Origin: Chloroflexota bacterium
Lineage (GTDB): Bacteria; Chloroflexota; Limnocylindria; Limnocylindrales; CSP1-4
Direction of reading: 5' to 3'
DNA: 31,532 nucleotides
Assembly (NCBI GenBank): GCA_021786265.1
Contig: JAJYNP010000087.1
Location: 1 to 31,532 of the forward strand
Notes under the pieces: model-generated
Database searches by the model: none
What the model saw: only the letters and a program-made list of their open reading frames with translations
Told to the model about the DNA's origin: nothing
Position numbers and translations under genes: made by a program
Part shown: positions 24,146 through 31,532 of the stretch, piece after piece
How positions within the stretch are numbered: position 1 is the stretch's first letter
Layout: the number at the start of each line of letters is the position of its first letter

Positions 24146-24345
24146 CCACCGGTCTCAGGGGGCCCGGCGAGGCGAGGCGCGGGCACCCGCGGGCAGGCTG
24201 CTCCGCGCAGCGCCTGGCGCTGCCGATTGCGGGTGCCGGGATCGTGGCAGGCCGCTGCGCGCGGCGCGTGGCAGGACCGCTGCCTGCCGGCGTCGGTACC
24301 GCGCCGCTCCCGAGGGCCGGCGACGGGTCCCACCGGCTGGCCCGC

Positions 24346-24364
24346 TGTTCACTGATCGTCGACA
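24346..24364 (+). repeat. 19-nt motif, left type (copy G)
   Basis: TGTTCACTGATCGTCGACA. The last four bases are the start of the first unit of the adjoining 21-nt array. Confidence 0.8.
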
Positions 24365-24423
24365 CCCGGCGCGACCGGCCAGACACCCGGCGCGACCGGC
24401 CAGACACCCGGCGCGACCGGCCA
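24361..24423. repeat. 21-nt tandem array, 3 exact copies
   Basis: Three identical head-to-tail units starting GACACCCGGCGCGACCGG at 24361, 24382 and 24403. Confidence 0.9.
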
Positions 24424-24478
24424 GACAGCTGGGCGGATCGGCGAGGCCACCGCGCGGGCGGACCTGGCGCCGAGCTTC

Positions 24479-27340
24479 TCACCCGAACAGCGGCAGCTGC
24501 TCCCCCTGACGCTCGATCTCCGGGTCCAGCCCCAGGTATGGCTCGAACCGCGCCAGGTCCGCGCCCTCGCGCGCGACCAGCGTCCGCAGGTGGTTCGCCT
24601 TGAGGATGTGCCAGTTCCCCTCCCCGAGCGCCGCTCGAAGAACGGGCGACCGGGTGAGCTTGAACCGCACGAGCTCGGCGCGCTCCGGCAGGACGACGAG
24701 GAACCGCACCACCGTGTCGTCCTGCGGGATCTGCCGGCCACGCCGCAGCAGCGGCTCCCCGAGCATCGCGGTCCACTCGACCTCGAAGATCAGCGTGGCC
24801 TTGCCGCGCTGGTACCACATGCAGTCGACCGCCTCGAGCGCCTCGACGGGCCCCCGCGAGACGAGTGGCAGGTAGGCGCGGGCCTCCTGGTCGGAGAGGA
24901 GGCCCGCCAGCGGGCGCCCCCGGTACGGGCGCTTCTGCTCCTTCGGGCTCACCCAGCAGCGGAGGCCCAGCCGGTGGCCGTATTCGACGAGCAGGCCCAC
25001 GAGGTCGGTGTGCTCCCGGTAGCGCGCCTGCAGCTCGTCGCCGGTCATCAGCATCTCGGCCGTCGACGCGCGGCTGCGGTAGCTCTCCAGGCAGGCCCGC
25101 ACGAGCGACTGGTCGGGGGCGTCATAGCCCCGGAACATCGCCGCGACCCGGTCGTAGAACGCGCCCTCGCTCAACCCGCCGGTCGTCGAGAGCAGGCTGA
25201 AGATCGCCCACTCGAGCCGGTCGGAGAGCGGGATCGCCGCCCCATCCAGGTCCCGCCGGTCGCGCAGCCACCAGCGGCCCGGCTCCACCTCGACCAGCCG
25301 GGGGTGCTTCGGCCGGGCGAGCTCGCCCTGGATCAGCTCCAGCAGCATCGTGACGTGGTCGGCGCCTCGCGACGCGATTGGCGACTCTGCGGGTGCAGGC
25401 GTGCCGTGCCGCTCGGCGCCAGGCGTGCCGTGCCGCTCGGCGCCCGGCGTGCCGTGCCGCTCGGCGCCCGGCGTGCCACCACGCGCGTCCCGGGCGCGTC
25501 CCTCCCCCTGGCCATCCGCAGCCCCGTCGGACCCGGGGGCCGCGGTCTCCGGGGCCGCGGTCTCGGAGCCCCCTGCCGGACCTGGCGCCGGGCCGTCCGG
25601 GCGCTCGCCGAGCAGCCCGAGGGCCGCGGCCGCACGTTCCGAGCGAGCCACCGACTCGCCGTACGTCCGGGTCCCGACCAGGCGGCGCAGGTGTCCGGCC
25701 CGATCGAGCCCCACCAGGATCTCCCCGAGCAACCGCTCGAACCGGGCGGGTTCCCCCCGTGCCTGGAGGATGGCGACCGCAGTCTCCGTCACGTCCCGCT
25801 CGACCGCCGCAAGCTGGAACCCCACCGCGTGGTCCGGGCGCCCGCCGGCCGTCGCCCCGTCCGGCACGGCCTCGCCGTCTCCCGGGAGCGCCAGCCCGGC
25901 GCGCGACCGGATCCCACCGCCCGCATCCGCGGCGATCCCGAACTCCAGCGTGCCGCCCACCAGCTCGTCCGCCTCTGCCAGGAGGGCGTTGGTGAGCCGG
26001 TAGCCGGCACCCACCCCGCCCAGGGCGCCCGCGACCAGCGCCTCCGGGCCCCCGGGCTCCAGCATGACGACGGCGCGCGCGTCGGCGGCAAGGATCGGCC
26101 GGACCGCACCGAGCCCGCGCTCGAGCGCGGACGCCTCCCAGCCCCATCCGGGGCGCGGCGCCGGGCCCGCCAGGCCCTCCAGGGGCAGAGACACCGCCGC
26201 GTCGGGGCCCAGCACGAGGCAGGTCGCGTGGTACGCGAACGAGAGCGACTCGGTGGTCCAGCGCAGGGGCGGCTGCGTCAGCACGAGCCGCACGCGTGGA
26301 TCGGGGCGCTCCACCCGGGCGCGGATGCCGCCGCCCTCGTGCGCCGGCGGAAGGCCGCGCCGCAGCACCACGTTCGCGGTGGCGTCCGCGAGGTCGAGAA
26401 GGTCGTCGCCGAGGCGGGCCTGGACCTGGCCGCCCGGCAGCGCCTGGATCCGCTGGATGAAGCCCCGCACGAGGCGGCATCCGTCCTCGAAGAGCAGCCA
26501 CGGGTTCCGCTCCCGCCACTGGTGCCCCCCGGGCAGGCGGACGCGCCCGTTCGAGATCCGCAGGGCGGCAACACGCCCCGGGTAGCTGTTCAGCTTGCTC
26601 GCCGGCAGGACGGCGTGGAGGAACGCCAGCCGCAGCGCCGCCTCGACCGGGGCCGCACGCAGGTCCCCGTCCAGCCGCTCGACGATCGCATGGAACGCGG
26701 CGAGGGTACGCGGCGTGTAGAGCGAGAGGAGCTGCGCCGGGAGGCCCTCGAGCCCGGCAATCACGGCGTAGCGGGAGAGCAGCGCGTCGAGATCCTCGTG
26801 GCTGGCCTGGGTCGCCTGGGCTCGCGCCGCGTCGGCCGCGTCAGTCCCTGTCGTCCGCTGCTCGCCACCGCCCACCTGGTCGCGGCACGTGGCGCAGCGA
26901 TAGCTCTTCCGGAAGGGAGCCTCGGCCTCGCCGTCCCAGATGAACTCGTCGACCGTCACCGATCGGCCGCAGGTGGGACAGCGCGACGCGAACAGCTCGG
27001 CGATCGACTGCCGGACGTTGCCGTCGCCCCGGGGGTGCGCGGCGAGCGATTGGACGGCGGCGTCGAAGTGGCGGATGTCGGGCGGCCGCAGCACGATCTC
27101 GGCAAGCAGCCGGGTGAGGGGGGCCGACTCGAACGTGTAGCTGCGGCGCAGGTGGGCGATCGCGGTCCTCGCGACCCACCCGCCGCGCCCGAACAGATCG
27201 ACCACCACGTCGCCGGGCCGTGATCGGGCCTCGATCTCCGCGGCGACGACGTTCAGGGGCGGAGGCGGCGCGAGGCGCTCGAACGTGGGCAGGAGCGGAC
27301 CCTGCTCGGGCCGGATGAGCGACGAGAGCGTCTCAGGCAT
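24479..27340 (-). CDS. DNA methyltransferase-like protein with C-terminal nuclease-like domain
   Basis: 953 aa. Residues 1-110 begin an SAM-methyltransferase-type fold with a motif-I-like turn VVVDLFGRGGWVARTA (45-60). A zinc ribbon follows (Cys121, 124, 149, 152), as in Zn-ribbon adenine methylases of the COG1743 kind. The catalytic motif expected as DPPY reads TQPPLRW (355-361), so amino-methylation may be lost. Residues 580-655 are a disordered linker with three 8-residue repeats (GAERHGTP). Residues 700-760 look like a winged helix. At 838-857, VDCMWYQRGKATLIFEVEWT resembles a PD-(D/E)XK core (Asp839, Glu853, Glu855). ATG 27340 lies eight bases after TAGACT. It may be a restriction-type or DNA-sensing protein; activity is unproven. 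A TPR gene lies upstream in the same direction. Confidence 0.7.
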   Translation of the reverse strand: MPETLSSLIRPEQGPLLPTFERLAPPPPLNVVAAEIEARSRPGDVVVDLFGRGGWVARTAIAHLRRSYTFESAPLTRLLAEIVLRPPDIRHFDAAVQSLAAHPRGDGNVRQSIAELFASRCPTCGRSVTVDEFIWDGEAEAPFRKSYRCATCRDQVGGGEQRTTGTDAADAARAQATQASHEDLDALLSRYAVIAGLEGLPAQLLSLYTPRTLAAFHAIVERLDGDLRAAPVEAALRLAFLHAVLPASKLNSYPGRVAALRISNGRVRLPGGHQWRERNPWLLFEDGCRLVRGFIQRIQALPGGQVQARLGDDLLDLADATANVVLRRGLPPAHEGGGIRARVERPDPRVRLVLTQPPLRWTTESLSFAYHATCLVLGPDAAVSLPLEGLAGPAPRPGWGWEASALERGLGAVRPILAADARAVVMLEPGGPEALVAGALGGVGAGYRLTNALLAEADELVGGTLEFGIAADAGGGIRSRAGLALPGDGEAVPDGATAGGRPDHAVGFQLAAVERDVTETAVAILQARGEPARFERLLGEILVGLDRAGHLRRLVGTRTYGESVARSERAAAALGLLGERPDGPAPGPAGGSETAAPETAAPGSDGAADGQGEGRARDARGGTPGAERHGTPGAERHGTPGAERHGTPAPAESPIASRGADHVTMLLELIQGELARPKHPRLVEVEPGRWWLRDRRDLDGAAIPLSDRLEWAIFSLLSTTGGLSEGAFYDRVAAMFRGYDAPDQSLVRACLESYRSRASTAEMLMTGDELQARYREHTDLVGLLVEYGHRLGLRCWVSPKEQKRPYRGRPLAGLLSDQEARAYLPLVSRGPVEALEAVDCMWYQRGKATLIFEVEWTAMLGEPLLRRGRQIPQDDTVVRFLVVLPERAELVRFKLTRSPVLRAALGEGNWHILKANHLRTLVAREGADLARFEPYLGLDPEIERQGEQLPLFG
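25396..25470. repeat. 24-nt in-frame tandem repeat inside the methyltransferase-like gene
   Basis: Three near-exact 24-nt copies (core GGCGTGCCGTGCCGCTCGGC) encode three GAERHGTP units on the minus strand. The array lies in the Pro/Ala/Gly linker between the two halves of the protein. Confidence 0.9.
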
Positions 27341-27406
27341 CTCGGCGAAGTCTACCGGGGGTGGCGAGCGGGAATCCCGATGGCGGCGCCGGCCACCAGC
27401 CGGGGC

Positions 27407-27465
27407 ACTGGCACCCTGGGACTGGCACCCCGGGGACTGGCACCCCGGGGACTGGCAACCCCGGG
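27407..27465. repeat. 15-nt tandem array, 4 copies
   Basis: ACTGGCACCCCGGGG-type units at 27407, 27421, 27436 and 27451 fill the 156-nt gap between the TPR gene and the methyltransferase-like gene. Each unit carries a CCCCGGGG palindrome. Confidence 0.85.
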
Positions 27466-27496
27466 CCTGGCGACCGCAGCTTCGGCGGTCGGCCTG

Positions 27497-28357
27497 TTAC
27501 GCCTCCTCGTCGAGGGCGTCGGGCTCCTCGACGAACGCCTCCTCGTCGGTCACCTGGGCGGGCACGACGCGGTCGATGTCGTCGAGTGACTCGTCCTCCT
27601 CGTCGTACTCGAGCTCCTCCTCGAGGTCGATCTCCTCGCGCACGAGCGTCCCCTTGGTGTAGGGCCGCAGGTCCGAGGCCTTGGCGGCCGTCGGGAACGA
27701 GACCTTGCCGTAGTTGCGCGGGTCCTGGTACGTCTCGCGGATGATGATCCGCACGTCGCGCTCGCCCAGGCTCGTGACGCCGGCCGTGTACTGGTTGCCC
27801 TCGGCCATCAGCTTGAGCAGCCGGGCCGCCACCTTGGGATCGACGGTCCCGATGTGGTGGCCGTTGGATCGCGCCAGCAGGCGGCTTCCGTCGGGCACGA
27901 GCTCGACCAGGTCGCCCGGGTTGACCTGCGCGAGCTGTCGCGGGTGGACCAGCTCGTAGAGCCCCGCGAACCCGGTCTTGCCGGTCTCCTCGACGAAGAT
28001 GTTCACGGGCGCCTTGTCGCCGACCTCGGCCGGGGTCGTTCGATCGCCCGCCTCGACGAGCAGGACGCGGAGCCGGTCGATGTTGCGCTCGGCGATCCGG
28101 TTCGTGGGGTCCAGGGCCAGCGCGGCCTGGTAGTGCTCGCGCGCGTCGCCCAGGTCGCCGAGCTCCCAGAGCGCCTTGGCGAGGCGGTTCTCGGCGGCCG
28201 AGTCGGGCCCCAGCTCCAGGATCCGGCGGTTGACGTCGGCGGCGCCGCTCCAATCGGCGGCTGAGGCGGCGGCGATGGCCTGCTCGACGAGCTGCCTCTT
28301 GAGTCGGACGGTGGACGCACCGGTGGTGGCCGCGCCTGCAAGTTCGGGGAAGCTCAT
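27497..28357 (-). CDS. TPR protein with HIRAN-like middle and acidic tail
   Basis: 286 aa; ATG 28357 follows AAGGAG. Residues 20-105 form about two TPR units (AASAADWSGAADVNRRILEL, GPDSAAENRLAKALWELGDL, GDAREHYQAALALDP). Residues 125-225 are compact: FAGLYELVHPRQLAQVNPGD, SNGHHIGTVDPKVAARLLKL, MAEGNQYTAGVTSL. The 'iGxVdpkxAxrLxxLmxxGxxYxAxV' run resembles HIRAN domains of DNA-repair factors, but only loosely. The last 50 residues are strongly acidic (EEIDLEEELEYDEEDESLDD), a DNA-mimic-like or protein-docking tail. TTGACA-N18-TACATA lies upstream (28434-28463). Same direction as the methyltransferase-like gene. Confidence 0.8.
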   Translation of the reverse strand: MSFPELAGAATTGASTVRLKRQLVEQAIAAASAADWSGAADVNRRILELGPDSAAENRLAKALWELGDLGDAREHYQAALALDPTNRIAERNIDRLRVLLVEAGDRTTPAEVGDKAPVNIFVEETGKTGFAGLYELVHPRQLAQVNPGDLVELVPDGSRLLARSNGHHIGTVDPKVAARLLKLMAEGNQYTAGVTSLGERDVRIIIRETYQDPRNYGKVSFPTAAKASDLRPYTKGTLVREEIDLEEELEYDEEDESLDDIDRVVPAQVTDEEAFVEEPDALDEEA

Positions 28358-28433
28358 GGACTCCTTCGATCGGGCTCAGGTCCCGACGCGCCGTGCGACG
28401 CCCATGACGACACGACGGACGTGGGGCCGTCGT

Positions 28434-28463
28434 TATGTACCATCCGCGGCGCGACTCTGTCAA
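28434..28463 (-). promoter_or_regulatory. Promoter of the TPR gene
   Basis: Minus-strand TTGACA (complement of 28458-28463), 18-nt spacer, TACATA (complement of 28434-28439), about 75 nt upstream of the start codon. Confidence 0.5.
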
Positions 28464-28852
28464 ACGGCACCCGCCGCCTGGTGCGGCAGACCGCCACCTG
28501 CCGGCCGATGGCGACGTCCCTGGTCAATCGCGGCCGGTCAGCCCGCAGCCGGCGCTATTGCACACCCGGTGAGCCTTACGTGGCCGACGCGGCACCCGTG
28601 GGGCTCGGCAGCCTGCTCCGTCCTTGCCAACGGCAGCAGCACCAGCCGGTTCGTGCGGGGGCATGGGTGGTTCGGGCAGGCAGCGATGCGACGGGGCAAT
28701 CGCGGTCGCCGAGCTCGGGGCCATCTCTCCGCGTACGGCCCTCCCGATGTGCATCAGCGGAACGCCGCTGCCGGCTGGACAGCCAGGGCCGCGTCCCGGG
28801 GCACGGTTGAGCGGCACTCCGTCGCGTCCTCCAAACGCATCCGGATCGGCTC

Positions 28853-28880
28853 TTGCCTGCACGGCAGGGGGCGCTACGAT
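28853..28880 (+). promoter_or_regulatory. Promoter of the 57-aa gene
   Basis: TTGCCT (28853-28858), 16-nt spacer, TACGAT (28875-28880); the leader to the ATG at 28903 is about 15 nt and includes GGGAGG. Confidence 0.55.
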
Positions 28881-28902
28881 CGTCACGACGGGAGGCACCT
28901 CG

Positions 28903-29076
28903 ATGGAAGCAATTGAGGAATCCGCGGATCTTGCGCACGTCAACGTGGAGCTCTCGCCCAGTGAACTCGAGCTGGTCAGAACCGGCCTCCGGATGCTGCT
29001 GGATGCCGAGGACGACCCGGAGGTCATCGCCGAGCTGAAGGTGCTGCTGGGCCGTCTCGCACAGGCCGCCACCTGA
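28903..29076 (+). CDS. Small acidic helical protein, unknown
   Basis: 57 aa, start ATG with GGGAGG 7-8 nt upstream and a plausible promoter. The sequence is acidic and helical: ESADLAHVNVELSPSELELV, then RTGLRMLLDAEDDPEVIAEL and KVLLGRLAQAA. The regular Leu spacing suggests a two-helix bundle or an interaction module. No family recognised. The good signals on both sides argue that it is a real gene and not chance. Confidence 0.7.
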   Translation: MEAIEESADLAHVNVELSPSELELVRTGLRMLLDAEDDPEVIAELKVLLGRLAQAAT

Positions 29077-29194
29077 CGCGGAAAGCGCCGTCTCCCGCAG
29101 GCGGAACCGCGGGATTGGACGCGGGATGAGTCGGCGGCCGCGCGGGTGATCCTGCCGCGCGCCGAGCCCGCGCGCAGGCCCGGGTCATTCCTGC

Positions 29195-29998
29195 TCAGCG
29201 CAGCAGCAGGTTCCAGGCGACGGCCAGCGCCGCGGCCACGGACAGGATCCCGTACTCCCAGAGCCACGCGAACGAGCGCCGCTCGGACCCGGGCGCCGCC
29301 CGGTAGGCCGCCCAGAGCGCGAACACCGCGGCGAGCACCGCCGGGCCTACCAGGCGCGGAAGCGCGAGCGCCCGGAGCACGGCCGCGGCCACGCCCACCA
29401 CCACGGCGAACGTGCCCGCCGCAAACGCGGCATCGCGCACCATGGCCACCCGCACCGCGGCGAGCCGGTACCCGAGCAGGAACGCGACAGCCGCGTCGCC
29501 CACCACCAGCAGCACCAGGCCGGGCTCGTTGAGCGGGAGGCCGGTACCCAGGCCAGCCGGTTCGGCGAGGCCTCCCGGTACGGCTCCGGCGACGCCTGCG
29601 AACGCGACGAACGCGAGCAGCAGGCTCAGCTGCTGCAGCAGGTTGCGGCGACGTTCCGCGACCCCCTCGGCCGGGGCGAGCATCTGACGTTCGAGCGACA
29701 CGCTCGCGGCGATCAGCCCACCGCCGACCACGAGCGCGGGCAGCGCCAGCGCGCCCACCCCCGCGAGATGGGCAAGGCCCAGTGTCCCGATGGCGCCCAC
29801 CGCGGGCGGCGCCAGCGATTCGATGGGTACGCCTCTCGGCTCGTGCTCGTACAGGATCGCGAAGGTCCCCATCGCGGTGAGCATGGCGAGCGCCACGCCC
29901 GCCAGCCACAACGCGGCACCGCCGAGCAGCATCCCGACCGCTGCGGCGCCCGTGGCCAGGAGGACGAGCTCGGACGTTCGCCAGCGGTCACTGCGCAT
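29195..29998 (-). CDS. Integral membrane protein of unknown function
   Basis: 267 aa from ATG 29998 (a GTG at 30019 would add seven residues). ATG 29998 is eight bases after TACCAT (complement of 30007-30012), fitting a leaderless message. About seven to eight hydrophobic Ala/Leu/Val-rich helices fill the protein, from SELVLLATGAAAVGMLLGGA to YGILSVAAALAVAWNLLLR. A short polar loop (SLERQMLAPAEGVAERRRN) lies in the middle. Conserved charged transport or catalytic motifs are not apparent. It follows the PolX gene in the same direction. Confidence 0.75.
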   Translation of the reverse strand: MRSDRWRTSELVLLATGAAAVGMLLGGAALWLAGVALAMLTAMGTFAILYEHEPRGVPIESLAPPAVGAIGTLGLAHLAGVGALALPALVVGGGLIAASVSLERQMLAPAEGVAERRRNLLQQLSLLLAFVAFAGVAGAVPGGLAEPAGLGTGLPLNEPGLVLLVVGDAAVAFLLGYRLAAVRVAMVRDAAFAAGTFAVVVGVAAAVLRALALPRLVGPAVLAAVFALWAAYRAAPGSERRSFAWLWEYGILSVAAALAVAWNLLLR

Positions 29999-30122
29999 CG
30001 TCCGCGATGGTACGCGCACGCCGCGCGGATCCGCACGATCGGGCCCCGGGCGTCACGCCCGACCTCGACGGAGCCCCGTCCGGACGCGCCGCGCGGCCCG
30101 ACCTCAACCCAGCGGCCCGACC

Positions 30123-31532
30123 TCAGCCCAGCCGCTCCGCCTTCCGCTCCAGCCAGTCGAGCATCCGATCACGCGACCACGTGTTTGCCACGCTGGGGAC
30201 CTGGACCCAGCCCCGCCTGGCCGTGGCGACGCCCCAGCGCACCGCATCGAGCTCCTCGACCCGGTGCGCATCCGAGTCGATCGAGAGCAGGCAGCCGTGC
30301 CCGACCGCCGCCCGCGCCCGCTCGTCGGACAGGTCGAGCCGATGATCCGACCCGTTGATCTCGAGCAGCGTCCCGGTCCGCGCCGCCTCTGCGTAGAGCG
30401 CGTCCCAGTCGAGGTCCAGGTCCTCCCGCCCGCCGATCATCCTGCCCGCAGGGTGCGCGAGGATGTCGACGTGCGGGCTGCGGAGAGCCGCCATCACCCG
30501 CGCCATGAGCTGTTCCCGCGGTTGCCGTCGCGAGACGTGCAGCGAAGCCACCACCAGGTCGAACGCTGCCAGGGCCTCGTCCGGGAAGTCGAGCGTGGCG
30601 TCCGCCCGGATCTCGAGCTCGCAGCCGTGCAACAGCCGGAAGCCCTCGGCGGGCGTCGCGGCAGGCGCTCGGCCGGCATCCTCCTCCCGTGCGAACCGCT
30701 CGTTGAGCGCCGCCACGATCCCGCGCTGCTCCAGCACGCGCTCGGCCGTGAGTCCCCGGGCGATCGCGAGCCCGAAGGAGTGGTCGGTCAGCACCTGGTA
30801 GGCGTACCCGCGCGCCCGGGCCGCCTCCGCCATCTGCTCGATCGAGTGCACCCCATCCGACCAGTCGGAGTGCGTGTGGCAGTCGCCGCGCAGGTCGGCC
30901 AGCTCCACGAGCCGGGGTAGGCGCCCACCGGCGGCCGCCTCGATCTCGCCGCGGTCCTCGCGCAGCTCCGGAGGAACCCAGGCCAGGCCGAGGAAGGCGT
31001 ACGCCTCCTCCTCCGTGGCGCACGTCCTCAGCTCGGCACGGTCGCCCCCGAGCGGCTCGCCGTCCGGGCCGAGGCGCAGGTAGCCCTTCTCGGACAGGCT
31101 CCAGCCCCGGTCGCGGGCGCGGGAACGGAGCCGCACGTTGTGCTCCTTCGACCCGGTGAAGTGGACGAGGTACGTCCCCTCCTCTCCCGGTGGCATCACC
31201 ATCAGGTCGACCTGCGGGCCGTCACGAAGCCGCACCGATGCCTTGTGCGGGCCGCTCCCGATCACGCGGTCGACCGAGGGCATGCCGGCGAAGCGGCCGA
31301 CGAGCGCCCCCGGGTCGTCCGTGGAGGCGAGCAGGTCGAGGTCGCCGACGGTCTCCCGGCGACGGCGGAACGAGCCGGCCGGGACGAGCTCGTGCACGCC
31401 GGGCGTGCCGTCCAGCTCCGCCACGATCCCTTCGACGATGCGCTCGGCCTCGCCCAGGCGCATCCGCTGCTGGCGACGCTGCAGCTGCGCGATCCCGTCG
31501 AGGATCGCGGCCTCGGTCCGCTCCGACATCCC
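30123..31532 (-). CDS. polX: DNA polymerase/3'-5' exonuclease PolX (5' end outside window)
   Basis: At least 469 codons; full PolX enzymes have about 570, and the first codons seen (GMSERTEAAILDGIAQLQRR) match the second helix-hairpin-helix of PolX, so roughly 100 N-terminal residues lie past the edge and Met at 31529 is internal. The polymerase part shows GSFRRRRETVGDLDLLAS with the catalytic Asp pair and VDLMVMP with the third Asp. The C-terminal PHP phosphoesterase is complete: DCHTHSDWSDG, VLTDHSFGLA, HGCELEI, ASLHVSRR, DILAHPAGR, EINGSDHRLDL, SIDSDAHR. Such proteins fill gaps in base excision repair and trim 3' ends. Confidence 0.93.
   Translation of the reverse strand, partial: GMSERTEAAILDGIAQLQRRQQRMRLGEAERIVEGIVAELDGTPGVHELVPAGSFRRRRETVGDLDLLASTDDPGALVGRFAGMPSVDRVIGSGPHKASVRLRDGPQVDLMVMPPGEEGTYLVHFTGSKEHNVRLRSRARDRGWSLSEKGYLRLGPDGEPLGGDRAELRTCATEEEAYAFLGLAWVPPELREDRGEIEAAAGGRLPRLVELADLRGDCHTHSDWSDGVHSIEQMAEAARARGYAYQVLTDHSFGLAIARGLTAERVLEQRGIVAALNERFAREEDAGRAPAATPAEGFRLLHGCELEIRADATLDFPDEALAAFDLVVASLHVSRRQPREQLMARVMAALRSPHVDILAHPAGRMIGGREDLDLDWDALYAEAARTGTLLEINGSDHRLDLSDERARAAVGHGCLLSIDSDAHRVEELDAVRWGVATARRGWVQVPSVANTWSRDRMLDWLERKAERLG

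Larger units (their letters stand above)
23916..24478. other. Repeat-rich intergenic region
   Basis: 563 nt between convergent genes with no supported coding. It contains a degenerate 15-nt array (23989-24120), a right-type motif copy (24127-24145), a 200-nt GC-rich spacer, a left-type copy (24346-24364) and an exact 21-nt array (24361-24423). Confidence 0.65.
28358..28902. other. Divergent intergenic region
   Basis: 545 nt between the TPR gene and the 57-aa gene, with promoters for each near its ends. No gene is supported in the middle; open frames there lack any family resemblance. Confidence 0.5.

Noticed and set aside
31527..31529. ATG at 31527-31529 as the PolX start
   Set aside because: The preceding codon is Gly and the following residues match an internal helix-hairpin-helix of PolX, so the gene most likely continues beyond the window.

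Overview
The window is high-GC bacterial DNA with densely packed genes on both strands. Codon use, GTG/TTG starts, probable leaderless messages, a ThyX thymidylate synthase, a Glu-type RpiB and a PolX/PHP polymerase suggest a high-GC Chloroflexota (Limnocylindria-like) or Actinomycetota chromosome. No rRNA or tRNA was seen, so the phylum is an inference.

Layout. 1-2074: the first codons of a minus-strand gene cut by the left edge, then an MFS transporter framed by a 28-bp direct repeat. 2075-5127: a translationally coupled pair of MutS-like ATPases (510 and 507 aa), followed by a frameshifted J-domain remnant. 5367-12556: a sugar-use locus built around one divergent control region (8976-9229). 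To the left run a sugar-binding lipoprotein, a 6-phosphogluconate dehydrogenase and a 2-hydroxyacid dehydrogenase. To the right run a GntR/FadR regulator and two ABC permeases, with a convergent ribose-5-phosphate isomerase B. Both promoters and two matching GntR-type operators are readable. No transporter ATPase is present. 12750-13712: thyX. 13713-15531: a repeat-rich segment with an HTH gene carrying a PD-(D/E)XK-like motif, enclosed by inverted copies of a 19-nt motif. 15532-20680: purine nucleoside phosphorylase, a 620-nt hairpin-rich gap, two RDD membrane proteins, a hypothetical protein, an MscS channel and a CoxG/SRPBCC protein. 21018-23915: divergent class III aminotransferase and cysteine-desulfurase-like enzyme. 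23916-28357: another repeat-rich gap, then a 953-aa methyltransferase-like/nuclease-like protein downstream of a TPR protein. 28903-31532: a 57-aa protein, a membrane protein and PolX, cut by the right edge.

Most worth following: (i) the 19-nt motif, with left-type and right-type variants, that brackets the HTH/nuclease-like gene and recurs at 24 kb; (ii) the MutS-like pair, both with Asn in place of the Walker B Asp and one without the H-loop His; (iii) the methyltransferase-like/nuclease-like protein with a degenerate catalytic motif; (iv) many unrelated 9-33-nt minisatellites between or inside genes; (v) a recurring TANNNT-N6/8-ATG arrangement pointing to leaderless transcription.
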